Assembly (NCBI GenBank): GCA_964343305.1
Contig: CAYFJO010000340.1
Location: 1-11,809 of the forward strand
DNA: 11,809 nucleotides
From: CAYFJO01 sp964343305
GTDB taxonomy: Bacteria; Planctomycetota; Planctomycetia; Pirellulales; Pirellulaceae
Direction of reading: 5' to 3'
A program made the translations under genes and the position numbers. Of the stretch, positions 1 through 8,313 are shown piece after piece (position 1 is the first letter of the stretch; the number at the start of each line of letters is the position of its first letter). The notes beneath the pieces are model-generated. The model had not been told where the DNA came from and did no database searches. It saw nothing but the letters and a program-made list of their open reading frames with translations.

Positions 1-3000
1 GTCGCCCCGCAGTCGTTGCCTGGTCATTCCGATCAAGTGACAGCAGTCGCGTTCTCGGCGGATGGAAAACTGATCGCCAGCGGCGGCCTGGATTCCCTTG
101 TGCATTTGTTCAATGCCGAAGACGGCAAGCCGCTACGTCCGTTGGCGGGCCAGATTGGCAAAGTGGCTTCGATCACGTTTAACCCCGATGCTTCGCTTGT
201 CGCGACGGGCGGCGATACAGGCGCGATCAAACTGTGGCGATCCGCCGACGGGGCCGACCAGTTTGCTTTGGTCGGTCATAGCGGGGCGGTGAACGGCTTG
301 GCCTTTCATCCGAAACTGCCACACATTGCTTCGGCTGGTGCGGACGGAACGTTGCGAGTTTGGGAGATGCCGAGCCAACCGCTGCCGTTGGCTGGACATA
401 AGGGGGCCGTGCATTCAGTCGCCGTCAGCAGCGATGGAAAGACAGCCGCCACCAGCAGCGCCGACAAGACCGTGCGACTGTGGAATGTCGCCGACGGCAA
501 GATGATTCGCACAATCGAAGGATTGCCGCAAGTCAATCAAAAAACTGCCTTCAGCCGCGACGGCAAACAACTTGCCCTGGGTGATGCGATCGGCACCATC
601 CGATTGCAGAACACAGAGGACGGAGCCGATCTGGGAACGCTGAACGCACACACCGGCCCGGTGACGGGTTTGGCTTACGACGCCAAGGGAGAGCGTCTCT
701 TTACCAGCGGCATCGATGGCGCCGCGAAGATTTGGAATCTTCCCCTGGTTGCACCGCAGACGTTCGATGAGCAAACAGGCGTGGTGACAGCCGTAGCCGG
801 AAGCGCCGATGGCAAGCTAGTTGTTTCAGGCGGTGCCGACTCGATCGTCCGCGTGATTGATGCGACGACGAAAAAGGAACTCCGCAAACTCGAAGGGCAA
901 ACCGGTCCGGTCACTTCGCTCAAGATCAGTCCCGACAGTGCGACCATCGTGACGGCCAGCAACACGGGCGTTTTGAAATTCTGGAACACAGCCGACGGCG
1001 CTGACAAGCTAAAGTTGGCCGGACACACCGGCGCGGTGCAAGCGTTGGCATTTCATCCAAACGAGCCGCATGTCGCCTCGGCCGGAGCCGACGGCTCGGT
1101 TCGCATTTGGAAGGTACCGAAACCGCCCTTAGCGCTAACGCACCATAAAAAGCCGGTTCAGACGTTGGCAGTCAGTCCGGACGGCAAACTCACATTTACC
1201 GGCGGGGCCGACGGCGCGGGACAACTCTGGTCGTTGCCGGACGGCAAGCCAGTTCGCGAAATCACGGGTCACGAAGCACCAGTGCGCAGCAGCACGTTTC
1301 GCCGCGACGGAAATCAACTGGCGACCGGCGACGAAACAGGATTGGTTCGACTATGGAACCCGGCCAACGGAGCACTCGCCACGGTTTTGGGCGCTCATGA
1401 AACTGCCGTGACCGGCATTAGTTATCACCCCAACAATTCGCTCTTCGCGACCGGAGCGGCGGATGGCACCGTCAAGCTCTGGCAACCACCGACGACTACC
1501 GCGGCGACATTGGCCAAGCATGGTGGTGCGGTGAGCGCTGTTGCCATGACCAGCGATGGCAAGCTAAGTGTTTCCGCCGGCGCCGATAAGTTGATTCAAG
1601 TCTTTGATACGACGACCGGCAAACAAGTCTCCGCGATTCAAGGATTTCCAACGGCAGTGACGGCGGCAACACTTTCCGCGGACAACACGCTGATCGCGGC
1701 CGGATTCGAGTCAGGTGCGATCCGTCTGTTTAATATCGCCGACGGTGCGGACAAAGGGATTGTCGGCGCGCATCATGGTGCGGTTCATGGGTTGGCGTTT
1801 CGCCCCCAAGCCGGGCAACTCGCTTCGGTGGGCGCCGATGGCATGATTCGCATTTGGGAGTTTCCCATCGATCCGAAACTGTTGAGCGGTCACGGTGGGC
1901 CAATCACCGTTAGCGCCGTGAGTCCTAACGGAGCCGTGCTCGCTACGGCCGCCGCGGACAACACGGTTCGATTGTGGAATCTCGCCAATGGACAACCCGG
2001 TCTGACATTCGCTCATCCTCAAGCGGTAGCTGCGATCGCTTGGAAGGCCGACAGCACACAGATCGTCACCGGTTGTGCCGACAAGATGGTTCGCGTCTGG
2101 AATGCGGCCGACGGGAAACCGCTGGGAGAACCATTGGCGGGCCACACCGAAGCGGTGACGGGAGTGGGTATCTCGGACGATGGCAAAACGGTTTACTCGG
2201 CTGCCGGAAAACAAGTGAAGTTGTGGGACGTCACCGAAAAAGAAGAAGCCGGTGGATTTGATGCGCATGACAAACCAATTACTGCCATGTCGCTGATCGC
2301 TGGTAACCGACTGTTGGCAACGTCGTCGGAAGACGGTTTCGTACGCACCTGGAATGCTGTCGATGGCAAGCAAGGGCTCAACATCAACCACGGTTCGCCC
2401 GCGACGTGTCTTGCCGCAAGTGCCGATGGAAAGTTCATCGCCGTCGGCGGTCAGGACAATCTCGTCAAAATCTACAACGCCAGCAATGGCCAACCGACCG
2501 CAACCATGACCGGCCACGCGGCAGAGATTAACGCCGTTGACTTCAGTCGCGATAGTTTGACCGTGGCGAGCAGTTCGGCCGACGGTGTCACGCGCGTGTG
2601 GGATTTAACCGGGGCGATGCTCGAATACATGTCGTCCAGTCCAGCACTCCCGACCGCCGTCGCTTTTACTCCGGACAACCAATCGCTGATCATCGGTTCG
2701 TCCGACAATAAAATACAAATACACCGGCGTTCGCTTCAGCGAGTCATTGCCGGTTCGAAGTCCGCGCTGGCTGGCGTGGCCTATACACCCGACGGTGCGT
2801 CGCTCGTGACCGGTGGCGAGGACAAGAATGTACAACTGTGGACGGTGGCCACTGGGGCAGCGGTACGGGATTTTCCCGGCAATACTGAGGCCGTTAACGA
2901 CGTGGCCGTAAGCAAGGACGGATCGAAAGTCTTCTCAGCGGGCAAAGACAAATCAGTGCGTGTTTGGACGTTAGCCGATGCCGCGGTTGTGGCGACTTTG

Positions 3001-6000
3001 ACACACCCGGTTCCAGTAAATTGCCTGGCGGTTAGCGCCGACAACCTGAAGGTTGCGACCGGCAGCAACGACAATGTCTTACGTGTTTGGGATGTTGCCA
3101 CGGGGCAATTACTTGAACGGATTCTCGACCACACCAAGCCGGTCTCCGCCGTCGCCTTTGCTCCTGATAACAAGAGCGTAGTTTCCGGCGACGCAGGCGG
3201 CGACACGTTCAAGCGTCCACTGTCGGCGACTTTGGTGTTGTTAGGTCATGAAGGCGGTGTCGGCAGCGTGGCCTTCAAACCCGACGGGCAGCATTTCGTT
3301 GCCGGCGGCGCGGATAAGTTCGTCAAGTTGTTCGATTTGACTGGCAAGATGGTGCTGCAATTTAGCGGTCCGACGGCCGCCGTCAACAGCGTGGCTGTGC
3401 GTGGCGACAGCTTACAAGTGGCCGGCGGCGGGGCCGATAACCATGTCTATTTGTGGAACGCCGCAAATGGACAGGTGGAACACAAGATCCCGACTCCGGC
3501 GGCAGTCGTGTCCGTCGCTTACAGTGCCGACAACACTAAACTCGTAGCAGCCGGCGCCGACAACCATCTAAGAGTTTTCAACGTTGCCGATGCCATGTTG
3601 CTCGAGGAGATCACCGCGCCGGCCACCCTCTCGTCGGTTGCGTTTACGCCGGATAACGGTTCGATTGTGACTGGGACGGCAGACAATAACGCGTATGTAC
3701 ACAGCCTTTCGCTTGTTCAGTTGCTGGCTGGCCATGAGGGCGCGGTTACGGCGATCGCATACACGCCCGATGGCGCTGCCTTGCTGACAGGTGGCGCCGA
3801 CAAGACCGTCAAGCACTGGAATCTTGCCAATGGCCAGCCAATCCGCTCGATTCCTGGCCATACGGATGTCATTACCGGTGTTGCTGTCACGGCTGACGGG
3901 GCAAGCGTTGTGTCGGTGAGTGTCGACAAGACATTGCGCGTCTGGACGTTGGCCAACGGCGCGGCCGTCTCGACAATCACCGGCGCCGCACCCATACGTT
4001 GCTTGGCACTGAGCGGCGATTCGTTACGAGCCGTTACTGCTGGCGACGACCAACTCGTACACGTCTGGGATCTGGCGACCGGACGAGAACTGGAGCGTTT
4101 TGCCGGGCACGCCGGTGTAGTTTCGACCGTCGCTGTGTCGGCCGACGGCAAGCAGGTTGTCTCCGGCGGCGCGGACAAGTTCGTTCGTCAGTGGAACGTT
4201 GCGGCCGCGCGTGTGATTGTGGCTGACACGTTGAAAGTCCACGACATGGCGATCTCGGCCGACGCGACCCAAATTGTCACGGCCGGCGAAGACAAGTTCG
4301 TCAAGCTTTGGGACCTGGAAGGAAAACTGGTGCGTCAGTTTCCCGCTAGTCCAGCCCCGCTGCGCAGCGGGGCGCTGAGCAGCGACGGCAAGCTGATCGC
4401 AGCAGGCGGCGACCCGACGGGCGCGGGGCAAATCGTCTGGGTTTGGAACGTGGCGGACGGCAAACTGTTGCACACGATCGCGACCGGATTTGGCGTGACC
4501 CGTGTTGCATTTAGTGCCGATGGAAAACTGGCGGTTGCCGGTGCCGATAGCCACTTGCGCGTGTACGCTTCCGTTGATGCTCGTCTACTTCAGGATTTCA
4601 CTTTGCCAGCGGTAGCTAATGACGTGGCATTCGCCGCGGATAACCAAACGCTCATCACAGCCGCGGCGAACAACAGCAGCTACGTCCTGCGATACAACTT
4701 GCTAAACCTGTTCACCGGCCACGAAGGCGGTGCCACGGCGATCGCTTTTTCGTCCGATGGCAAGTCACTCATCAGCACGGGTGTCGACAAAACAGTTCGA
4801 CAATGGAATGCAACGACCGGCGAACCGTTACGCACGTTGGTCGGCGGCGCCGGCGTATTGAACAGTTTGTCGCTCACGCGGGACGGCAAGCAAGCGATCG
4901 CAGGTGGAGCCGACATGAAGGTGTATGTTTGGCAATTACCGGCGGCCGATGACGCCAAAGCTCCTGCCCAAGTTCAGCCTCTTGCCAGTTACACACACCC
5001 GGCCGCTGTGCGAACCGTCGCGGCCAATGCCGATGGCAGTATCATTGCGGCAGCGGGCGACGACAACTTGATTCGCTTGTGGGACGCTGCCACCGGTAAA
5101 GAGCGTGAACATCTTGCCGGGCATACCGCCGCGGTGCTGGCGATTGATCTGTCAGCCGACGGCCGCACAGTGATTTCGGGCAGTACGGATAAGACGTTGC
5201 GTCGCTGGCAGCCTGCGGTTCTAGCGGCCGCTGGCGCCGACGAAGGGGCGCTTCACGATGTCGTGTTTTCGTCAGATGGCGAGCACGTGTTCACAGCCGG
5301 AGCCGACAATACCGCGCGGCAGTGGAAAACAGACGACCTTTCAGCCGTGCAAAACTATGAGGGATCGACGGGACCAATCAAGTCGATCGCCGTCAGTAAC
5401 GATGGCAAATACCTCGTAGGCGGCGGAGACGATGCGACAATGCGCCTCTGGAGCACGACCGACGGAAGCAGCGTGGCGTTGGTCAAAGCTCCGGCAGCCA
5501 TCACCTCGCTGCTGTTGGCCGATAATGGCCAGAAACTGATCGTCGCCGGTGGCGACAACATTGTACGAAACTATGGCTTGACCGAAGTCGACGGGAAGCT
5601 ACTACTACTGCCGACGCACGAATGCGTTGGACACACTTTGCCGCTGGCCAAGCTCGCCATGGCGGCCGATGGTCGAACTTTGTTCAGCGCGGCTGCCGAT
5701 CAAACGATCAAACGATGGTACGCAGCCTCAGCACATCCGCGACAGACGTTGGCGGAGCACAAAGCCGCGGTTTACGCGCTGGCCTACAATGCCGACGGTT
5801 CACGGTTAGCCAGCGCTGGTGGCGACAAGTCAGTCCGACTTTGGGACACTGTGACTGGTGAACAGATTCACAATTTCGAGGGCCACACTGCCCAGGTAAA
5901 TGACGTGGCGTTTCGTCCCGACGCTAAGGATTTGGTTAGTTGTGGTCTCGACGGTGTGATTCGTCTGTGGGACATCGAAAGTGGCGAAGAATCCAACAAG

Positions 6001-6375
6001 ATTACCGATGGCATTACCGGCAGCTTGTATGCGGTGGCATATTCAAGGGATGGAGCAACATTGTCGACCGCTGGTACGGCCAAGGTCTGGCGATCGTTTA
6101 ATCGAGAGACACTGTCGCCCGCACTGACCATCGCGGGACACAACAATACGATCTATGCCCTTCGCTACAACTCCGCGGGAACACGAGCCGCGACGCTCGA
6201 CTTCTCGGGCAAGCTGTTCATTTGGAATGCTGCGACCGGCCAGCCACTTTTTCACCAGCAACTACCGGTGTTAACAGCCTATTCGCTCGCCTATTCCCCC
6301 GACGGCACCGAATTGTGCGTTGCCGCACGAGACCCGCGCATCTTGCGTGTCACTATTCCAGCAGCGGCACGGTAA
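1..6375 (+). CDS. Giant WD40-repeat protein, 5' end outside window
   Basis: The frame is open from base 1, so the gene starts upstream; the TTG at 16 lies inside a WD40 blade and is not a believable start. At least 2124 residues are encoded, ending at TAA 6373-6375. Nearly all of it is WD40 blades of about 42 residues with the pattern GHxxxVxxVAFSxDGKxxxSGGADxxVRLWNxADGK. I count about 51 blades. Residues 8-754 (numbered from base 1) form three exact-length six-blade units; residues about 888-1885 form three eight-blade units; a partial unit ends the protein. No signal peptide, membrane segment or enzyme domain is visible, and only about seven cysteines occur. WD40 arrays act as protein-binding scaffolds. 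In planctomycetes such arrays often follow an N-terminal cytochrome c-type domain, and in other bacteria kinase or STAND ATPase domains; which applies here cannot be seen. The family is certain; the function is unknown. Confidence 0.93.
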   Translation, partial: VAPQSLPGHSDQVTAVAFSADGKLIASGGLDSLVHLFNAEDGKPLRPLAGQIGKVASITFNPDASLVATGGDTGAIKLWRSADGADQFALVGHSGAVNGLAFHPKLPHIASAGADGTLRVWEMPSQPLPLAGHKGAVHSVAVSSDGKTAATSSADKTVRLWNVADGKMIRTIEGLPQVNQKTAFSRDGKQLALGDAIGTIRLQNTEDGADLGTLNAHTGPVTGLAYDAKGERLFTSGIDGAAKIWNLPLVAPQTFDEQTGVVTAVAGSADGKLVVSGGADSIVRVIDATTKKELRKLEGQTGPVTSLKISPDSATIVTASNTGVLKFWNTADGADKLKLAGHTGAVQALAFHPNEPHVASAGADGSVRIWKVPKPPLALTHHKKPVQTLAVSPDGKLTFTGGADGAGQLWSLPDGKPVREITGHEAPVRSSTFRRDGNQLATGDETGLVRLWNPANGALATVLGAHETAVTGISYHPNNSLFATGAADGTVKLWQPPTTTAATLAKHGGAVSAVAMTSDGKLSVSAGADKLIQVFDTTTGKQVSAIQGFPTAVTAATLSADNTLIAAGFESGAIRLFNIADGADKGIVGAHHGAVHGLAFRPQAGQLASVGADGMIRIWEFPIDPKLLSGHGGPITVSAVSPNGAVLATAAADNTVRLWNLANGQPGLTFAHPQAVAAIAWKADSTQIVTGCADKMVRVWNAADGKPLGEPLAGHTEAVTGVGISDDGKTVYSAAGKQVKLWDVTEKEEAGGFDAHDKPITAMSLIAGNRLLATSSEDGFVRTWNAVDGKQGLNINHGSPATCLAASADGKFIAVGGQDNLVKIYNASNGQPTATMTGHAAEINAVDFSRDSLTVASSSADGVTRVWDLTGAMLEYMSSSPALPTAVAFTPDNQSLIIGSSDNKIQIHRRSLQRVIAGSKSALAGVAYTPDGASLVTGGEDKNVQLWTVATGAAVRDFPGNTEAVNDVAVSKDGSKVFSAGKDKSVRVWTLADAAVVATLTHPVPVNCLAVSADNLKVATGSNDNVLRVWDVATGQLLERILDHTKPVSAVAFAPDNKSVVSGDAGGDTFKRPLSATLVLLGHEGGVGSVAFKPDGQHFVAGGADKFVKLFDLTGKMVLQFSGPTAAVNSVAVRGDSLQVAGGGADNHVYLWNAANGQVEHKIPTPAAVVSVAYSADNTKLVAAGADNHLRVFNVADAMLLEEITAPATLSSVAFTPDNGSIVTGTADNNAYVHSLSLVQLLAGHEGAVTAIAYTPDGAALLTGGADKTVKHWNLANGQPIRSIPGHTDVITGVAVTADGASVVSVSVDKTLRVWTLANGAAVSTITGAAPIRCLALSGDSLRAVTAGDDQLVHVWDLATGRELERFAGHAGVVSTVAVSADGKQVVSGGADKFVRQWNVAAARVIVADTLKVHDMAISADATQIVTAGEDKFVKLWDLEGKLVRQFPASPAPLRSGALSSDGKLIAAGGDPTGAGQIVWVWNVADGKLLHTIATGFGVTRVAFSADGKLAVAGADSHLRVYASVDARLLQDFTLPAVANDVAFAADNQTLITAAANNSSYVLRYNLLNLFTGHEGGATAIAFSSDGKSLISTGVDKTVRQWNATTGEPLRTLVGGAGVLNSLSLTRDGKQAIAGGADMKVYVWQLPAADDAKAPAQVQPLASYTHPAAVRTVAANADGSIIAAAGDDNLIRLWDAATGKEREHLAGHTAAVLAIDLSADGRTVISGSTDKTLRRWQPAVLAAAGADEGALHDVVFSSDGEHVFTAGADNTARQWKTDDLSAVQNYEGSTGPIKSIAVSNDGKYLVGGGDDATMRLWSTTDGSSVALVKAPAAITSLLLADNGQKLIVAGGDNIVRNYGLTEVDGKLLLLPTHECVGHTLPLAKLAMAADGRTLFSAAADQTIKRWYAASAHPRQTLAEHKAAVYALAYNADGSRLASAGGDKSVRLWDTVTGEQIHNFEGHTAQVNDVAFRPDAKDLVSCGLDGVIRLWDIESGEESNKITDGITGSLYAVAYSRDGATLSTAGTAKVWRSFNRETLSPALTIAGHNNTIYALRYNSAGTRAATLDFSGKLFIWNAATGQPLFHQQLPVLTAYSLAYSPDGTELCVAARDPRILRVTIPAAAR
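22..2262 (+). repeat. Three tandem 747-bp six-blade units in the WD40 gene
   Basis: Units run 22-768, 769-1515 and 1516-2262, each exactly 249 codons. Equivalent blades match better across units than within one. Blades 1 of each unit share VTAVAxSADGKLxxSGGAD-like sequence. Blades 4 share SxDGK plus AD plus LW(N/S)LxxG-type ends. Blades 5 of the first two units share FxRDGxQLAxGD. Blades 2 share a following ADGADK-type end, and blades 3 share HPxxxxxASAGADG. Each half unit (three blades, 369-375 bp) is also recognisable, giving a nested one-, three- and six-blade hierarchy. The DNA copies have diverged clearly, so the duplication is old and the equal length has been kept. Confidence 0.8.
2662..5655 (+). 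repeat. Three tandem eight-blade units in the WD40 gene
   Basis: Units start at equivalent alanine codons at 2662, 3640 and 4627 and the next begins at 5656, giving lengths of 978, 987 and 1029 bp. Each opens with an AF(T/A)xDNxS-type segment, followed by a blade lacking a WD dipeptide, then GHEGAVTAIAYTPDG-like sequence. The fourth blade of each ends DxATGxxxExxxxH. The fifth restarts at 3154, 4132 and 5146, so a four-blade half period (about 490 bp) is also visible. The eighth ends with AxADxHLRV-type sequence and a poorly conserved linker. Half a unit (blades 5-8) precedes at about 2167-2661 and a partial unit follows at 5656-6372. Confidence 0.75.
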
Positions 6376-6387
6376 GGAACCGTTGCC
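6366..6387 (+). other. Hairpin spanning the WD40 stop codon
   Basis: GGCACGGT pairs with ACCGT-T-GCC around the loop AAGGA, giving eight base pairs with one bulged T; the TAA stop overlaps the stem-loop junction. No T-run follows, so it is not a standard intrinsic terminator. A second weak stem, CTACG/CGTAG, lies at 6395-6411. It could protect the 3' end or assist termination; its role is unproven. Confidence 0.4.
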
Positions 6388-6446
6388 AGGCGGACTACGT
6401 CTCTGCCGTAGACAAACGGGATGCGTAGCTAACTTGTGGAGTCGTT

Positions 6447-6455
6447 TGCTATACT
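6447..6455 (+). promoter_or_regulatory. Possible extended -10 promoter for the PQQ gene
   Basis: TGCTATACT matches an extended -10 element (TGn followed by TATACT) in the spacer between the WD40 and PQQ genes. No good -35 hexamer is found about 17 bases upstream. Transcription would start near 6462, leaving a leader of about 60 bases before the ATG at 6522. The same motif type is found before the LRR gene at 9720-9728. Confidence 0.35.
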
Positions 6456-6521
6456 GGTTTCGTCACGCCTGAGCGACTTCAAGTACACCATCTCCAAGTC
6501 AACGCAAAACACGTGATCTGT

Positions 6522-8003
6522 ATGCGAAATACCGTTTTGTTAGTCATCCTTCTAACGTTTCTTGAGGGGAGGCATACGTTTTCCGCCGATTGGCCTCAGT
6601 TTCGCGGCCCCAATAGTTCCGGCATCTCCGTTGGTTCGTCACCGCCGATTGAGTTTGGGCCAGGAAACAACGAGTTGTGGCATATTCCGCTCGATTCGGG
6701 CCACTCGTCGCCCTGCATTGTCGGCGATTCGATATTCCTGACGACCTACAACAAAGAGGAAAAACAACTTGCGGTTGTTTGTATTGCTTGCGCGGACGGC
6801 GCGATTCGTTGGAATCGGACGATACCGGCCAAAGAAATCGAAACGGGGCATCCGTCGTTCAATCCCGCGAGCAGCACTCCGGCGTCGGATGGCCAGCGCG
6901 TTGTGGCCTACTTTGGCTCGTTCGGATTGATTTGTTTTGACATGCAGGGGACGGCGTTATGGGAAGTGAAACTGCCACTCGCCAAATCCTATGGCGGCAA
7001 CGCTACGTCGCCCATCATCGTCGGTGACCGAGTGATCCTTTATCGAGGCAGTTATAGGGATCATTTTCTGTTGGCCGTCGACAAAAAGACCGGCAAGGAG
7101 ATCTGGAAGACGCCGCAATCCGCGCGTTTCACGACAAGCATGGCTTGTACGGCAACACCGATCGTCGCCAAGGACAAGTTGATTGTGCATGCCGTGAACG
7201 CGGTTCAAGCTTTCGAGATCTCCAGCGGCAAGTTGGTCTGGCAAGCTGATTCTTCGACAACGGCAACGAGCACACCGGTGCTGGCGGACAACGTAGTGAT
7301 CGTCGCAACCTGGAACCAAACCGGCGAGCCTGCACTCGTGCCTGAGTATCCGCCTTATGAAAAATTGGTCGAAGACAACGACAAGGACGGCGACAAATTG
7401 GTTAGCCGTAACGAGTTGCCTAGGATGATGATCTTCCATCGATCCGAAGGCACGGAGGCGCCGCAAAACGGAATGCCGTTACGTTTCGCGTCGGTGGATC
7501 GAGACGGAGATGGGGAGATCAACGCTGACGAATGGGCGGACTGGCAGACAAGGAGTGCCGAGCGTCGGGCTCGGTACACGCGTCACGGGATCGTCGCAAT
7601 CAACGTCGATAGCAAAGGGAGTGTTAAGTCGGAGCAGATTCGCAGTCTCGAAACGCAAGGCATTCCCGAAGTCCCCTCGCCACTGTATCACGGCGGCTAT
7701 GTTTACTTTGTCAAAAACGGCGGCATTCTGACCTGTCTTGAGCTAAAGACCGGCAACCGCATTTACCGAATGCGCACCGGAGGAAAAGGCACGCATTACG
7801 CTTCGCCCATCATCGCGGATGGCAAGTTGTTTGTGACGTCGGGCGACGGACGGATATCGGTCGTGCGTTTGGGGCCGGATCCCAAGATTTTGGCGAAAAA
7901 TGAATTCCGCGAGCAAACCTATGCGACTCCGGCGATCGTCGACGGCGTGATTTACGTGCGCACGCGCAAGACGCTGTTCGCATTCGCCTCGAGCAATCGA
8001 TAA
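6522..8003 (+). CDS. Exported PQQ/BamB-like beta-propeller with EF-hands
   Basis: The protein has 493 residues from ATG 6522. A GTG at 6513 would add three residues, but the ATG gives a cleaner signal peptide (MR followed by a hydrophobic stretch, with likely cleavage after FSA at residue 22). No Shine-Dalgarno site is visible for either start. The mature end DWPQFRGP is the usual opening of this family in planctomycetes. PQQ-like blade strands with G-x-x-x-W signatures occur near residues 92-97 (DGAIRW), 143-147, 190-195 (TGKEIW), 235-240 (SGKLVW) and 403-408. Between blades sit two EF-hand loops: D287-E298, with K instead of the usual glycine at loop position 6, and a canonical one at D326-E337 (DRDGDGEINADE). 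The family is related to BamB and quinoprotein dehydrogenase propellers, but no catalytic quinoprotein residues can be claimed; a periplasmic binding or scaffold role, possibly calcium-dependent, is inferred. It is transcribed in the same direction as the WD40 gene, 146 bases downstream. Confidence 0.88.
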   Translation: MRNTVLLVILLTFLEGRHTFSADWPQFRGPNSSGISVGSSPPIEFGPGNNELWHIPLDSGHSSPCIVGDSIFLTTYNKEEKQLAVVCIACADGAIRWNRTIPAKEIETGHPSFNPASSTPASDGQRVVAYFGSFGLICFDMQGTALWEVKLPLAKSYGGNATSPIIVGDRVILYRGSYRDHFLLAVDKKTGKEIWKTPQSARFTTSMACTATPIVAKDKLIVHAVNAVQAFEISSGKLVWQADSSTTATSTPVLADNVVIVATWNQTGEPALVPEYPPYEKLVEDNDKDGDKLVSRNELPRMMIFHRSEGTEAPQNGMPLRFASVDRDGDGEINADEWADWQTRSAERRARYTRHGIVAINVDSKGSVKSEQIRSLETQGIPEVPSPLYHGGYVYFVKNGGILTCLELKTGNRIYRMRTGGKGTHYASPIIADGKLFVTSGDGRISVVRLGPDPKILAKNEFREQTYATPAIVDGVIYVRTRKTLFAFASSNR

Positions 8004-8087
8004 TCGCGATACGCTGCTTCGCATAAGTTGTCCAGGGTTGAAAGGGGTTTAAGCCAGGTAGCTGCGAAAATGCTTGGAAGAACTCAG

Positions 8088-8106
8088 ATGGGAGCTTCCC
8101 ATTTTT
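8088..8106 (+). terminator. Intrinsic terminator after the PQQ gene
   Basis: ATGGGA-GCT-TCCCAT is a perfect six-pair stem with a three-base loop, running straight into TTTT before a C. It lies 85 bases after the PQQ stop codon and is oriented for + strand transcripts. The opposite strand has no T-run downstream, so it would not act well on the converging LRR transcript. Confidence 0.7.
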
Positions 8107-8118
8107 CACTTCGGCTCC

Positions 8119-8313
8119 CTACCGCTCCGACCATGTCAGGCCGGGCTCGTCCCCCGGGACCGAGGTCGTGAGCGAGCTTGAGGTAGACCTTGTCGGTCTT
8201 CTGGGAGCAGGCCCGCATCTTCTTCGACAGCTCATCGGGCACCATCGTCGAGCCGTTCCCAGGTCGATGGCCAGCGACAGGTTGCCCTCACGTCCCACGG
8301 GTCTGTGAGACAA
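8119..8313 (-). pseudogene. Frameshifted coding remnant, family not recognised
   Basis: On the - strand three consecutive segments have strong third-position G/C bias, as real coding DNA of a GC-rich genome would, but in alternating frames. The first reads RPVGREGNLSLAIDLG. The next continues only after a shift of frame near 8245-8255, as GSTMVPDELSKKMRAC and then QKTDKVYLKLAHDLG. The last returns to the first frame near the C-tract at 8151-8156 and reads GDEPGLTWSER then TAG at 8119-8121. A single uninterrupted frame exists (64 codons) but its middle, read that way, is a run of R, P, C and S with no sense. It therefore looks like a decayed fragment of a gene, or a short gene with two sequencing errors. 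I do not recognise the family. It lies 21 bases beyond the LRR stop. Confidence 0.4.

Noticed and set aside
16..18. TTG as start of the WD40 gene
   Set aside because: The frame is open to base 1 and the codons before it continue a WD40 blade end (SLPGH), so the real start is upstream.
1711..2517. Long - strand open frame opposite the WD40 gene (268 codons), with others such as 4024-4554
   Set aside because: They lie fully opposite a strong repeat-coding frame; the composition is a shadow of GC-rich codon use and no family features appear.
22..5655. Repeat arrays as CRISPR or tandem satellite DNA
   Set aside because: The repeats are diverged, keep the reading frame and code for WD40 blades; there are no spacers.
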